Source: a bacterium (lineage in GTDB: Bacteria > Bacteroidota > Bacteroidia > Bacteroidales > Muribaculaceae). From it: DNA of 64,000 bases. The notes beneath the pieces are model-generated. The model was not told where the DNA came from. It worked only from the letters and a program-made list of their open reading frames with translations, and did not search any database. The stretch covers positions 28,815 to 92,814 of the forward strand of contig SFTJ01000009.1 of the NCBI GenBank assembly GCA_004563195.1. Reading direction: 5' to 3'. Position 1 is the first letter of the stretch. Each line of letters opens with the position of its first letter. Below, one piece after another: positions 8,991 to 18,578 of the stretch. The position numbers were made by a program, and so were the translations under genes.

Positions 8991-10244
8991 TTATTCACCT
9001 TTGATAGCTGCCACACCTGGAAGAACTTTGCCTTCGATAGCTTCGAGAAGAGCACCACCACCAGTTGATACGTAAGAAACTTGGTCGGCATAACCAAACT
9101 TGTTGACGCAAGCCACTGAGTCGCCACCACCTACGAGTGAGAAAGCACCATTCTTGGTTGCTTCTACTATTGCGTCGGCGATTGCCTTTGAACCAACAGC
9201 GAAGTTGTCGAATTCAAACACGCCAGCAGGACCATTCCAAAGGATAGTCTTTGCGTTCTTGATTGCGTCAGCAAACTTAATGCGGCTCTTAGGACCGATG
9301 TCAAGACCTTCCCAACCAGCAGGAATTTCCTTAGCTGAGCAAACTTGAGTGTTAGCGTCGTTGCTGAAACTGTCAGCGCAAACGCAATCTTCAGCAAGCA
9401 CGAGGTTCACGCCTTTAGCCTTAGCCTTGTCGATGATGTCGAGAGCGAGTTGCAACTTGTCGTTTTCGCAGATTGAATCACCTACGGTGCCACCGAGAGC
9501 CTTCATGAAAGTGTAAGTCATACCACCGCAAAGAATGAGGTTGTCAACTTTTTCCATCAAGTTTTCGATAATACCAATCTTGGTTGATACCTTAGAACCA
9601 CCCATGATAGCGGTGAATGGACGCTTAATGTTGTTGAGAATGTTGTCAACAGCGTTGAGTTCCTTTTCCATCAAGAAACCTACCATCTTGTTGTCGGCAT
9701 CGAAGTAGTCAGCGATAACAGCGGTAGAAGCGTGCTTGCGGTGAGCGGTACCGAATGCGTCGTTTACATATACGTCGGCATAGCTTGCGAGGTTCTTTGC
9801 AAATTCTTTTTGCTTAGCCTTCATTTCCTTCTTTGCATCGTCGTAAGCAGGATCTGCTTTGTCGATTCCTACAGGCTTGCCTTCTTCTTCTGGGTAGAAA
9901 CGAAGGTTTTCGAGAAGCAGGGCTTCGCCTGGCTTGAGAGCTGCAGCGGCTTCAGAAGCCTTAGCGCAGTCGGGAGCGAAAGCAACCTTTACACCGAGAG
10001 CGGCAGAAACTGCATCTACGATTTGACCGAGAGAAAGTTCTGGTTTCACTTTGCCCTTTGGCTTGCCCATGTGCGACATGAGGATAAGGCTACCGCCGTC
10101 AGCCAAAATTTTCTTGAGAGTAGGGAGGGCACCGCGGATACGGGTGTCGTCGGTGATTTCGCCTTTTTCATTCAAAGGCACATTGAAGTCAACACGAACA
10201 ATCGCTTTTTTGCCAGCGAAATTGTAATCATTAATGTTTGCCAT
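8991..10244 (-). CDS. pgk: Phosphoglycerate kinase
   Basis: This glycolytic enzyme transfers phosphate from 1,3-bisphosphoglycerate to ADP. The 417-residue length is normal for the family. Visible signatures are the N-terminal substrate motif VRVDFNVPLNEKGEI, the DDTRIRGALPT segment, the LLLENLRFYPEEEG motif, and the nucleotide site near the C-terminus (GGGDSVACVNKFG). It is a single-gene unit with its own promoter element and terminator. Codon bias fits high expression. Confidence 0.98.
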   Translation of the reverse strand: MANINDYNFAGKKAIVRVDFNVPLNEKGEITDDTRIRGALPTLKKILADGGSLILMSHMGKPKGKVKPELSLGQIVDAVSAALGVKVAFAPDCAKASEAAAALKPGEALLLENLRFYPEEEGKPVGIDKADPAYDDAKKEMKAKQKEFAKNLASYADVYVNDAFGTAHRKHASTAVIADYFDADNKMVGFLMEKELNAVDNILNNIKRPFTAIMGGSKVSTKIGIIENLMEKVDNLILCGGMTYTFMKALGGTVGDSICENDKLQLALDIIDKAKAKGVNLVLAEDCVCADSFSNDANTQVCSAKEIPAGWEGLDIGPKSRIKFADAIKNAKTILWNGPAGVFEFDNFAVGSKAIADAIVEATKNGAFSLVGGGDSVACVNKFGYADQVSYVSTGGGALLEAIEGKVLPGVAAIKGE

Positions 10245-10317
10245 TTTTTTACTATTGTATGTTTAAAATTAATAAGTTTGCTTTTTGGTTATCAACTCTG
10301 CTGTGTGATATTTGTTG

Positions 10318-10325
10318 CAAAATTA
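10318..10325 (-). promoter_or_regulatory. -7 element of pgk promoter
   Basis: The minus strand reads TAATTTTG (TAnnTTTG), about 74 bases before the pgk start. Confidence 0.45.
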
Positions 10326-10381
10326 TAAAAAAGTTGGGTAATAAGATATTAATTACTGAAAAAAATCTTTAATGTTGTAGG

Positions 10382-11197
10382 TTAAAGAATACTTTCAAGT
10401 AATTCCGACATTTGAGATTGAAGCTCTTGGGCTTTCTGCGCCGCTACTTGAGCGTAATCATCGTCATGTGAAGCGTGGATAATGCCGCGTGATGAATTCA
10501 CCAGCAATCCACATTGCTTGTTCATTCCGTATTTTGCCACATTCTCAAGGCTGCCACCTTGTGCGCCTACGCCTGGCACGAGCAAGAAGTTGTTGGGAGC
10601 AATCTCGCGAATCTGTGTAAACATTTCAGCCTGTGTGGCACCGCACACATACATCATGTTGTCGGCATTTCCCCACTTTTGTGTGGTGGCAAGCACACGC
10701 TTAAACAAAGGAGTGCCTTCCTCGTCTTTGATGTGCTGGAAGTCTAATGAACCTTTGTTGGAAGTAAGCGCCAAAACCACTACCCATTTGCCTTCATAGG
10801 AGAGGAATGGGGTGACGCTGTCTTCGCCCATGTAAGGAGCCACTGTGAGTGCGTCCACATTCATCGTTTCGAAGAAACTTTTAGCATACATCTTGCTGGT
10901 GTTGCCAATATCGCCACGTTTGGCATCGGCGATAATCATGATTTCGGGATAGTGTTCACGAATGTACTTTACGGTGTCTTCAAATGCTTGCAGACCTTTC
11001 ACGCCTTGCACTTCGTAGAATGCCAAATTTGGCTTGAAGGCTACGGCATACTGGGCTGTGGCATCGATAATCGCTTTGTTGAAAGCGAACAAATCGCCGT
11101 TCAGCGACTTTGGCATTTTATCCAAGTCGGGGTCCAAACCTACGCACAGAAAACTGCGTTTGTTTTTAATTTGGTTAAATAGTTCTTGTCTGTTCAT
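10382..11197 (-). CDS. pyrF: Orotidine 5'-phosphate decarboxylase
   Basis: PyrF makes UMP, the last step of de novo pyrimidine synthesis. The 271-residue product belongs to the longer subfamily found in Bacteroidota and Actinobacteria. The catalytic Lys/Asp array is visible in MIIADAKRGDIGNTS, and the phosphate-binding region in LVPGVGAQGGS and LVNSSRGI. It starts 3 bases after the prfA stop, so the two form an operon. carA-carB, supplying carbamoyl phosphate for the same pathway, lies divergently just beyond prfA. Confidence 0.96.
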   Translation of the reverse strand: MNRQELFNQIKNKRSFLCVGLDPDLDKMPKSLNGDLFAFNKAIIDATAQYAVAFKPNLAFYEVQGVKGLQAFEDTVKYIREHYPEIMIIADAKRGDIGNTSKMYAKSFFETMNVDALTVAPYMGEDSVTPFLSYEGKWVVVLALTSNKGSLDFQHIKDEEGTPLFKRVLATTQKWGNADNMMYVCGATQAEMFTQIREIAPNNFLLVPGVGAQGGSLENVAKYGMNKQCGLLVNSSRGIIHASHDDDYAQVAAQKAQELQSQMSELLESIL

Positions 11198-11200
11198 ATC

Positions 11201-12310
11201 TTATAATTCGGCTTCTTTAAGTTTTTCTGCGTTTTCAGCCACAATCAGATGGTCGATACAGTCTTGAATATCGCCGTCCATGAAAGCTGGGAGATTATAT
11301 ATTGTGTAACCGATACGGTGGTCTGTGATACGTCCTTGTGGATAATTATATGTGCGGATTTTCGCAGAGCGGTCGCCTGTTGAAACGAGGGTTTTTCGGC
11401 GGCTTGCTATGTCGTCCATATATTTTTTATGTTCGTTGTCGTAGATGAATGTACGCAAGCGTGCAAGCGCGCGTTCCTTATTCTTAGGTTGGTCGCGCGT
11501 TTCGGTACACTCAATCAGAATTTCCTGTTGCTCATTGGTGTTGGGGTTGGTCCACATATAGCGCAGACGCACACCTGAGTTCACCTTGTTCACATTCTGA
11601 CCACCTGCACCACCGCTTCGGAAAGTGTCCCATTTGATTTCGCCCTCGTTGATTTGCACATCGAAAGGCTCAGCCTCAGGCAATACAGCTACTGATGCCG
11701 CACTGGTGTGAACACGTCCTTGAGTTTCGGTAGCAGGCACACGTTGTACACGGTGCACGCCCGATTCGTATTTCAAGGTGCCGTACACATTATCGCCCTT
11801 AATACTCATCACTATTTCCTTGAAGCCACCTGCTGCGCCTTCGCTGCTGCTCGACACTTGCACCGACCAGCCTTTCTGTTCGCAGTAGCGGGTGTACATG
11901 CGTGCCAAATCGCCAGCGAAAATGGCGGCTTCATCGCCACCGGTTCCGCCACGAAGTTCGAGCACCACATTTTTAGAGTCTTCTGGGTCTTCTGGAATTA
12001 AAAGCAACTTGATTTCCTCTTCCATTTTCGGAATTTGAGGCTCGTTTGCATCAAGTTCTTCTTTTGCCATTTCACGAATGTCGGGATCCGATTCGTTTGC
12101 TATTAAAAACTTAGCATCTTCGATATCCGCCAATAATTTCTTGTACTTATTAGCGGCATTCAAAAGGTCTTCGAGATGCTTGTATTCCTTAGTTAATTTC
12201 ACATAGCGTCTCTGGTCGGCAATCACTGAAGGGTCGGTGATAAGGGTTCCTATTTCTTCATAGCGAGCGTCAAGCCCTTCGAGACGGTGGAGTAATGTAG
12301 AATCTGACAT
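11201..12310 (-). CDS. prfA: Peptide chain release factor 1
   Basis: RF1 ends translation at UAA and UAG. The 369-residue product has the universal GGQ motif in RSGGAGGQNVNKVNSG, whose Gln is the methylated catalytic residue. The tripeptide anticodon region is visible as PATETQGRVHTS: RF1 carries PxT here, and the PAT reading supports RF1 over RF2. It is the first gene of the prfA-pyrF pair, with a TAACTTTG element about 28 bases upstream. Confidence 0.97.
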   Translation of the reverse strand: MSDSTLLHRLEGLDARYEEIGTLITDPSVIADQRRYVKLTKEYKHLEDLLNAANKYKKLLADIEDAKFLIANESDPDIREMAKEELDANEPQIPKMEEEIKLLLIPEDPEDSKNVVLELRGGTGGDEAAIFAGDLARMYTRYCEQKGWSVQVSSSSEGAAGGFKEIVMSIKGDNVYGTLKYESGVHRVQRVPATETQGRVHTSAASVAVLPEAEPFDVQINEGEIKWDTFRSGGAGGQNVNKVNSGVRLRYMWTNPNTNEQQEILIECTETRDQPKNKERALARLRTFIYDNEHKKYMDDIASRRKTLVSTGDRSAKIRTYNYPQGRITDHRIGYTIYNLPAFMDGDIQDCIDHLIVAENAEKLKEAEL

Positions 12311-12337
12311 GTATAATTATATCATCAAAATTTTTTA

Positions 12338-12345
12338 CAAAGTTA
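12338..12345 (-). promoter_or_regulatory. -7 element of prfA-pyrF promoter
   Basis: The minus strand reads TAACTTTG, an exact TAnnTTTG match, in the divergent gap shared with carA. Confidence 0.5.
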
Positions 12346-12417
12346 CGAAAAGATTATAAATTAATGAGTATCACTTTTGCTCTAAAGAAAAAAGTTTGCA
12401 GAAAATATGTCATTTTA

Positions 12418-12448
12418 TTGCGCAAATCTTACGTTTTGAGTAATTTTG
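12418..12448 (+). promoter_or_regulatory. Promoter of carA-carB-trmN6
   Basis: TTG at 12418-12420 is followed after 20 bases by TAATTTTG at 12441-12448, fitting the Bacteroidota -33/-7 consensus. The predicted start near 12454 gives a leader of about 50 bases. Confidence 0.6.
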
Positions 12449-12505
12449 TGTGGTTTTCTGGCTTTTTTATGAAAACCGTCAATAAATATAAACCATATTA
12501 AATTG

Positions 12506-13585
12506 ATGACAACACTAAAAAAGGCCTCTCTTATCCTTGAGGATGGCACCAAATTTGAAGGATTTTCGTTTGGAGCTACTAAATCTTGCTCTGGCGAAGT
12601 AGTGTTTAACACTGGTATGACAGGCTACCCCGAAAGCCTTACCGACCCGTCTTATTTAGGTCAGATTCTTGTTTCCACATTCCCCCTTATTGGTAATTAC
12701 GGCGTACCTTCTCGTCAAGAAGAGTTTGATGGTATGAGTGCATATCTCGAAAGTGAGAAAATTCACCCGCAAGCCATTGTCTGCCAAGATTACTCCACTG
12801 AGTATAGTCACTGGCAATCAGTTTCCAGTCTGAGTGATTGGCTGATTGAAGAAAATGTGGTTGGCATTTGTGGTATCGACACAAGAGCGTTGACTAAAAT
12901 TTTGAGGGATAAAGGTTCGATGTTGGGGAAGATCATTGTAGATGGCTGCTCCAACATTGATTTTTATGACCCTAACACAGAGAATCTGGTTGGGAAGGCA
13001 AGTTGCAAAGAGGTGATTGAATACGGCATTGGCAACACTAAAAATGTGGTGCTTGTGGATTGCGGTGTGAAAAACAATATTATCCGCTGCTTGCTCCGCC
13101 GTGGTGCGCATGTGATGAGAGTTCCGTGGGATTACGATTTCACCACAATTGATTACGATGGACTGTTCATTTCCAACGGACCTGGTAATCCTGATTTTGC
13201 AGAAGTCACCGTTGCAAACATTAAAAAAGCATTTGAGATAGGAAAACCTATATGTGGTATTTGCATGGGCAACCAATTATTGTCGAAAGCGGCAGGTGCT
13301 AAGGTCTATAAGCTGAAATATGGCCACCGTGGTCAAAACCAACCAGTGCGAGAAGTGGGCACCAATCATTGCTTCGTGTCGTCGCAAAATCATGGTTTCG
13401 CAGTTGATACCACTTCGCTCAGCGCAGATTGGGAACCATATTTCGTGAACATGAACGATGGTACTAACGAAGGCATTAAGCACAAGACCAAGCCATTCTT
13501 CTCCACCCAGTTCCACCCCGAAGCATGTGGTGGTCCTACCGACACGGAATTTGTATTCGACATTTTTATGGATTTATTAAAATAA
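12506..13585 (+). CDS. carA: Carbamoyl-phosphate synthase small (glutaminase) subunit
   Basis: CarA hydrolyses glutamine and passes ammonia to CarB for carbamoyl phosphate, used for pyrimidines and arginine. The 359-residue product has the N-terminal CPSase domain (FNTGMTGYPESLTDPSY) and a C-terminal class I glutamine amidotransferase domain. The nucleophile lies in GICMGNQLL, and the catalytic His/Glu in TQFHPEACGGPTDTEF. ATG at 12506 is preferred over a TTG one codon upstream. carB follows after 11 bases. Confidence 0.97.
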   Translation: MTTLKKASLILEDGTKFEGFSFGATKSCSGEVVFNTGMTGYPESLTDPSYLGQILVSTFPLIGNYGVPSRQEEFDGMSAYLESEKIHPQAIVCQDYSTEYSHWQSVSSLSDWLIEENVVGICGIDTRALTKILRDKGSMLGKIIVDGCSNIDFYDPNTENLVGKASCKEVIEYGIGNTKNVVLVDCGVKNNIIRCLLRRGAHVMRVPWDYDFTTIDYDGLFISNGPGNPDFAEVTVANIKKAFEIGKPICGICMGNQLLSKAAGAKVYKLKYGHRGQNQPVREVGTNHCFVSSQNHGFAVDTTSLSADWEPYFVNMNDGTNEGIKHKTKPFFSTQFHPEACGGPTDTEFVFDIFMDLLK

Positions 13586-13596
13586 GGACTTGAGTT

Positions 13597-16500
13597 ATGG
13601 AACAGAATAATATTAAAAAAGTATTGATTTTGGGTTCTGGTGCCTTGAAAATTGGCGAGGCTGGCGAATTCGACTATTCAGGCTCGCAAGCGCTTAAAGC
13701 CCTCAAGGAAGAAAAAATAACCACAGTTCTTATTAACCCAAATATCGCTACCGTACAGACCAGCGATGAATTTGCCGATAAGATTTATTTCCTTCCAGTC
13801 ACACCATATTTTGTGGAAAAGGTGATTGAAAAGGAACGCCCCGACGGCATTCTTCTTTCGTTTGGCGGTCAAACTGCATTGAATTGCGGTGTTCAACTTT
13901 TCCAAAACAAGGTATTAGAAAAATATAATGTGAAGGTTCTCGGCACTCCAGTAGAAGCGATTATGAATACTGAAGACCGAGAATTATTTATACAGCAGCT
14001 CGATGAGATTGATGTGAAAACCATCAAGAGCGAGGCTGTGGATAACATTGATGATGCTATTCGTGCTGCTCGCGAGGTGGGCTATCCTGTGATTGTTCGT
14101 GCTGCTTATGCTCTTGGCGGTCTTGGTAGCGGTTTTTGCGACAACGAGGAAGAACTCACCAGCTTGGTGGAAAAAGCACTGTCGTTTTCACCACAAGTGC
14201 TTGTAGAAAAGTCGCTCAAAGGCTGGAAAGAGATAGAATATGAAGTGGTTCGTGACCGTTACGACAACTGTATTACTGTATGTAATATGGAGAATTTCGA
14301 CCCTCTCGGTATTCACACAGGCGAAAGTATCGTGGTTGCGCCATCGCAGACATTAAATAATGCCGACTATCACAAACTCCGTGCGCTTGCCATCAAAATT
14401 ATTCGCCATATTGGAATTGTGGGTGAATGTAATGTGCAATACGCCTACGACCCATCATCGATGGACTATCGCGTGATTGAGGTGAATGCCCGATTGAGTC
14501 GCTCGTCGGCTTTGGCATCAAAAGCCACAGGTTATCCACTTGCTTTTGTGGCAGCCAAACTTGGATTGGGCTACGGCTTGTTTGACTTGAAAAATTCGGT
14601 CACTAAAGTTACGAGTGCCTTCTTTGAACCAGCACTTGATTATATAGTGTGTAAAATTCCTCGTTGGGATTTGGGTAAGTTCCACGGTGTGAAGCGCGAG
14701 ATTGGTTCATCAATGAAATCGGTGGGCGAAGTGATGGCTATCGGTCGCACATTTGAGGAAGTGATTCAAAAGGGTTTGCGTATGATTGGTCAAGGCAAAC
14801 ACGGCTTTATCGAAAACTCACCCATGCGCATTGCCAACATTGAAAATGCTTTGAAAGAACCTACCGACAGCCGTATTTTCGTGATTGAAAGCGCTTTCCG
14901 CAAAGGCTATGATGTGGATAAAATTCACGAACTTACCAAAATCGACAAGTGGTTCCTTTACAAACTCCGCAATTTGTATCAAACTGCCACTGAACTGGAG
15001 TCGCTCAACCATATTAAGGATATTCCACAAGATTTGCTCAAACTTGCAAAACAGCAAGGATTCAGCGATTTCCAAATTGCCAAGGCTGTATTGAAGCAAA
15101 ATTTAGGGAATGGCCACGAAGCCAACCTGAAAGTTCGTGCCTTGAGAAATGAATATGGCATCAAGCCTGTGGTTAAGCAAATCGATACCCTGGCGGCTGA
15201 ATATCCTGCTCAAACCAACTATTTGTATATGACCTACAACGGTACCACACACGACATTGCTTATGAAAACGATGGCAAATCTGTGGTGGTGGTTGGTTCT
15301 GGTGCCTACCGCATTGGTAGTTCTGTGGAATTTGACTGGTGTAGTGTGAATGCGCTGCTCACTGTGAAGCGTGAGGGCTGGCGTTCGGTGATGATTAACT
15401 ATAATCCCGAAACCGTTTCCACCGACTATGATATGTGCGATCGCCTTTATTTCGATGAACTCACTTTTGAAAGGGTGATGGACATCATCGATTTGGAAAC
15501 ACCTCACGGCACAATTCTTTCCACAGGCGGACAGATTCCTAACAATTTGGCAATGAAGCTCGACGCTCAAAAGGTGAAGATTTTGGGTACACAAGCCATC
15601 GACATCGACCATGCAGAAGATCGCCACAAATTCTCTGCTATGCTTGATGAATTGGGTATCGATCAGCCTGCATGGCGTGAATTGACTTCAATGGACGACA
15701 TTCACAGTTTTATTGAAGATGTGGGCTATCCAGTGCTTGTTCGTCCTTCCTATGTGCTTTCTGGTGCGGCAATGAATGTGTGCTCAAACGATGAAGAACT
15801 TGAACGCTTCTTGCAACTCGCTGCCAACGTGTCGAAGGAACACCCTGTGGTGGTGAGCGCATTCATTCAAAATGCAAAGGAAATAGAGTGGGATAGTGTG
15901 GCGCAAGACGGCGAAATCAAGTTGTATGCCATCAGTGAGCATATCGAGTTTGCCGGCGTTCACTCAGGCGATGCCACAATTCAATTCCCTCCACAAAAGC
16001 TATATGTGGAAACGATTCGCCGTATCAAGAAAATTAGTAGCAAGATTGCCAAGGCACTTCACATCAGCGGACCGTTTAACATTCAATATCTCGCCAAAAA
16101 TAATGAGATTAAGGTGATTGAATGTAATTTGCGTGCATCACGTAGTTTCCCATTCGTGTCGAAAGTTTCTAAAATCAACTTTATCGACTTGGCAACAAAG
16201 GTGATGCTCGGTATTCCTGTGGAGAAGCCAAACAGCAATGTGTTTGACCTCGATTATGTGGGTATTAAAGCTTCGCAATTCTCATTCTCACGTCTGCAAG
16301 GCGCCGACCCTGTATTGGGTGTGGATATGTCGTCAACTGGCGAGGTTGGTTGCTTGGGCGAAAGCACTTCTGAGGCACTGATGACTTCTATGCTTTCAGT
16401 TGGGCATCGTATTCCTAAAAAAGGCGTGCTGCTGAGCACTGGTTCAGCAAAACAAAAAGCCGACTTGCTTGAATCTGCACACAGGCTCCATAAAAAAGGC

Positions 16501-16821
16501 CATCAATTATACGCCACTGCCGGCACGCACCGTTATTTGAATGATAATGGCATACCTGCAATTTTGGTGCATTGGCCAAGCGAGGCAGATAAAGAGCCAC
16601 AAGCACTCGACTTGCTGCATAGAAAGCAGATTGATTTTGTGGTGAATATTCCTAAGAACCTCACCAGCAATGAACTGACAAACGGTTATAAGATTCGCCG
16701 TGCAGCAGTTGATTTAAATGTGCCACTCATCACCAATGCCCGACTTGCAAGCGCGTATATCCGCGCATTCTGCGATCTCACAGTTGATGACATTGAGATC
16801 AAGTCGTGGGATGAATATTAA
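13597..16821 (+). CDS. carB: Carbamoyl-phosphate synthase large subunit
   Basis: CarB makes carbamoyl phosphate from bicarbonate, ammonia and two ATP. The 1074-residue product shows the internal duplication of the family. The first ATP-grasp half begins LILGSGALKIGEAGEFDYSG and the second VVVGSGAYRIGSSVEFDWCS. Both halves carry the ATP-grasp pattern (VIEVNARLSRSSALASKATG and VIECNLRASRSFPFVSKVSK). A C-terminal MGS-like allosteric domain follows (LLESAHRLHKKGHQLYATAG). It is co-transcribed with carA and followed 16 bases later by trmN6. Confidence 0.98.
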   Translation: MEQNNIKKVLILGSGALKIGEAGEFDYSGSQALKALKEEKITTVLINPNIATVQTSDEFADKIYFLPVTPYFVEKVIEKERPDGILLSFGGQTALNCGVQLFQNKVLEKYNVKVLGTPVEAIMNTEDRELFIQQLDEIDVKTIKSEAVDNIDDAIRAAREVGYPVIVRAAYALGGLGSGFCDNEEELTSLVEKALSFSPQVLVEKSLKGWKEIEYEVVRDRYDNCITVCNMENFDPLGIHTGESIVVAPSQTLNNADYHKLRALAIKIIRHIGIVGECNVQYAYDPSSMDYRVIEVNARLSRSSALASKATGYPLAFVAAKLGLGYGLFDLKNSVTKVTSAFFEPALDYIVCKIPRWDLGKFHGVKREIGSSMKSVGEVMAIGRTFEEVIQKGLRMIGQGKHGFIENSPMRIANIENALKEPTDSRIFVIESAFRKGYDVDKIHELTKIDKWFLYKLRNLYQTATELESLNHIKDIPQDLLKLAKQQGFSDFQIAKAVLKQNLGNGHEANLKVRALRNEYGIKPVVKQIDTLAAEYPAQTNYLYMTYNGTTHDIAYENDGKSVVVVGSGAYRIGSSVEFDWCSVNALLTVKREGWRSVMINYNPETVSTDYDMCDRLYFDELTFERVMDIIDLETPHGTILSTGGQIPNNLAMKLDAQKVKILGTQAIDIDHAEDRHKFSAMLDELGIDQPAWRELTSMDDIHSFIEDVGYPVLVRPSYVLSGAAMNVCSNDEELERFLQLAANVSKEHPVVVSAFIQNAKEIEWDSVAQDGEIKLYAISEHIEFAGVHSGDATIQFPPQKLYVETIRRIKKISSKIAKALHISGPFNIQYLAKNNEIKVIECNLRASRSFPFVSKVSKINFIDLATKVMLGIPVEKPNSNVFDLDYVGIKASQFSFSRLQGADPVLGVDMSSTGEVGCLGESTSEALMTSMLSVGHRIPKKGVLLSTGSAKQKADLLESAHRLHKKGHQLYATAGTHRYLNDNGIPAILVHWPSEADKEPQALDLLHRKQIDFVVNIPKNLTSNELTNGYKIRRAAVDLNVPLITNARLASAYIRAFCDLTVDDIEIKSWDEY

Positions 16822-16837
16822 TATTTAATCGTGATTT

Positions 16838-17548
16838 ATGACAAGAGAGAATACTTTTCGCTTCAAGCAATTCGCTGTTTTAAACGACAAAACCGCCATG
16901 AAAGTGGGTACCGATGGAGTTCTGCTTGGGGCGTGGTGCGATGTGCGCGAGGCGAAAAGCGTTCTTGATGTCGGCACTGGTTGTGGGCTGATTGCTTTAA
17001 TGATAGCCCAGCGAAATGCTGATTGCGACATAGATTGTATCGATATCGACGAGGGTGCTATTGAAGAAGCAAGAATCAATGCTGACAACTCCCCGTGGAG
17101 CGATAGGATTTATCCTTTCATGTCCGATTTTAAGCAATTCATTTGCGATAAAAAATATGACTTGATTGTGTCGAACCCACCTTTTTTCAACAATGGCGTG
17201 CTTGCTCCCGATAAGAGCAGACAAAATGCGCGTCACACGGTGGAGTTGAGTTTCGAGCAATTAATCCATAAAGCCATTTCTTTACTTTCCGATAAAGGTA
17301 AACTATGCCTGATTTCGGCCACTGATGCAGAGGAAGAAATCACAAAATCTTGTGCCGAAGTCGGGGCGTATGTCCATCAAAAAGTTGTGATATACACAAA
17401 GCCTGGCAAAGAGCCGAAAAGGTGTTTGTGGGAAATTTCGAAGCATAATTCCGCTAAGCGATGCTCTGAATTATTTGTCCAAAATAGCGATGGACAATAT
17501 TCAGAGCAATATATCGGTTTGTGTAAAGATTTCTATATGAACATGTGA
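16838..17548 (+). CDS. trmN6: tRNA1(Val) (adenine(37)-N6)-methyltransferase (YfiC/TrmN6 family)
   Basis: This SAM-dependent methyltransferase is predicted to make m6A37 in tRNA-Val. The 236-residue product has FRFKQFAVLND at the N-terminus, a SAM-binding glycine motif (VLDVGTGCGLIALMIAQR), an acidic loop (IDCIDIDEGAIEEA) and the NPPF catalytic motif in DLIVSNPPFFNN, typical of amino-methyltransferases on adenine. It is the third gene of the carAB unit. Its stop lies 5 bases from the stop of the convergent dus gene and no strong terminator is seen between them. The exact substrate is inferred from family. Confidence 0.85.
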   Translation: MTRENTFRFKQFAVLNDKTAMKVGTDGVLLGAWCDVREAKSVLDVGTGCGLIALMIAQRNADCDIDCIDIDEGAIEEARINADNSPWSDRIYPFMSDFKQFICDKKYDLIVSNPPFFNNGVLAPDKSRQNARHTVELSFEQLIHKAISLLSDKGKLCLISATDAEEEITKSCAEVGAYVHQKVVIYTKPGKEPKRCLWEISKHNSAKRCSELFVQNSDGQYSEQYIGLCKDFYMNM

Positions 17549-17553
17549 TATCT

Positions 17554-18477
17554 TTACTTGAAGTCACTATTCCTAAATATCAGATTTACAGCCTCGTTAT
17601 ATTTAGTTAAATTATTACTTTTCTTAATCAACTTGCGAGCCTTCTTATCGCCATCGGGCAACAAATATTCCCATAAAGTTTTCATTTTTGAGAGTATTTG
17701 ATGTTCGCCACCAGTAAGTTTTTCGCTATAACGTTCCAATAGCAAATCATGAAAGTGCCTAATTTTCTCTGCTGATTTCTCAGTTTCAAATAAATCGGGC
17801 GTCGCAAGCAGTTTTCTGCCAATCATCACCCCCGATAAATTCGGGCATTTTTCTTTTATCGTATAAATCTGCTCAATGGATTTAATGTCGCCATTGTAGA
17901 TTAGAGGATATCGACAACTTTGTGCAAATTCCATGAATTGTTCAAAATTGATTTCTCCTTTATATAATTGTTTCCCGATTCGTGAGTGAAGCACTATTAC
18001 TTTTGGATTAATGCTTTCGAATAGCGGCAATATTGATTTCCATTGCTGTGCATCGTCGTAGCCCAGTCGCATTTTAATGGAATATTCCATATCAGGAATT
18101 TGGGCTAACGCAGAAAGCGTTTGTTTACATACATCAGGGTAAGCAAGAATCCCCGAACCTTTTTTCTTCAGAGCAATGGGAGGGTGAGGGCACCCCATAT
18201 TAATGTCGATACAATGATAGCCCATCTCTTTCATCTTCGTTGCCATCATCACGGCATCGGTTGGCGCACAGGCTATTATCTGTGGGCGAATGGTTGCGGT
18301 GTTGTTTTCTGGCAAAATATCATGAATGTCACGTTTCGGAATTTTACCATTCACCATTCGCATAAATGGTGTGTAGTATATGTCGATGCCTCCAAACATT
18401 TCCGCATGGGTATTTCGCCAAATATAATCGGTAAACCCCTGTAACGGAGCGCAATATATTTTCAAATCTTCAAACAT
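17554..18477 (-). CDS. tRNA-dihydrouridine synthase
   Basis: Dus enzymes reduce uridine to dihydrouridine in tRNA D-loops using FMN and NADPH. The 307-residue product begins MFEDLKIYCAPLQGFTDYIW, the family's FMN-barrel start. The catalytic Cys lies in IDINMGCPHP, and the later barrel strands are seen in SIKMRLGYDD, VIVLHSRIG, PLIYNGDIKS and GVMIGRKLLATP. The specific Dus subfamily (A, B or C) is not decided. I start at ATG 18477; the in-frame TTG extension would run through the promoter. The -7 element ends only 4 bases before this ATG, so the transcript is probably leaderless. Confidence 0.9.
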   Translation of the reverse strand: MFEDLKIYCAPLQGFTDYIWRNTHAEMFGGIDIYYTPFMRMVNGKIPKRDIHDILPENNTATIRPQIIACAPTDAVMMATKMKEMGYHCIDINMGCPHPPIALKKKGSGILAYPDVCKQTLSALAQIPDMEYSIKMRLGYDDAQQWKSILPLFESINPKVIVLHSRIGKQLYKGEINFEQFMEFAQSCRYPLIYNGDIKSIEQIYTIKEKCPNLSGVMIGRKLLATPDLFETEKSAEKIRHFHDLLLERYSEKLTGGEHQILSKMKTLWEYLLPDGDKKARKLIKKSNNLTKYNEAVNLIFRNSDFK

Positions 18478-18481
18478 ATTG

Positions 18482-18489
18482 CAAAGATA
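18482..18489 (-). promoter_or_regulatory. -7 element of dus promoter, abutting the start codon
   Basis: The minus strand reads TATCTTTG and the dus ATG begins 4 bases later, so transcription should start at or next to the ATG. Confidence 0.5.
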
Positions 18490-18545
18490 ATGATTTAAAG
18501 CCAACGGCCGCTTCTTTTAATGAATTTAAATGTGAACTTATCGGC

Positions 18546-18573
18546 TTTGTTGCATCAAAATTTTGTATCTTTG
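18546..18573 (+). promoter_or_regulatory. Promoter of ABC-F / M13 / nrdJ unit, abutting the start codon
   Basis: TTTG at 18546-18549 and TATCTTTG at 18566-18573 are separated by 16 bases. The ABC-F ATG begins at 18579, only 5 bases after the -7 element, predicting a leaderless or nearly leaderless mRNA. Confidence 0.5.
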
Positions 18574-18578
18574 CATTT

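Noticed and set aside
17540..17560. Terminator between the convergent trmN6 and dus genes.
   Set aside because: The gap is 5 bases and only a weak GTGA/TCAC pairing is visible; no stem plus T run.
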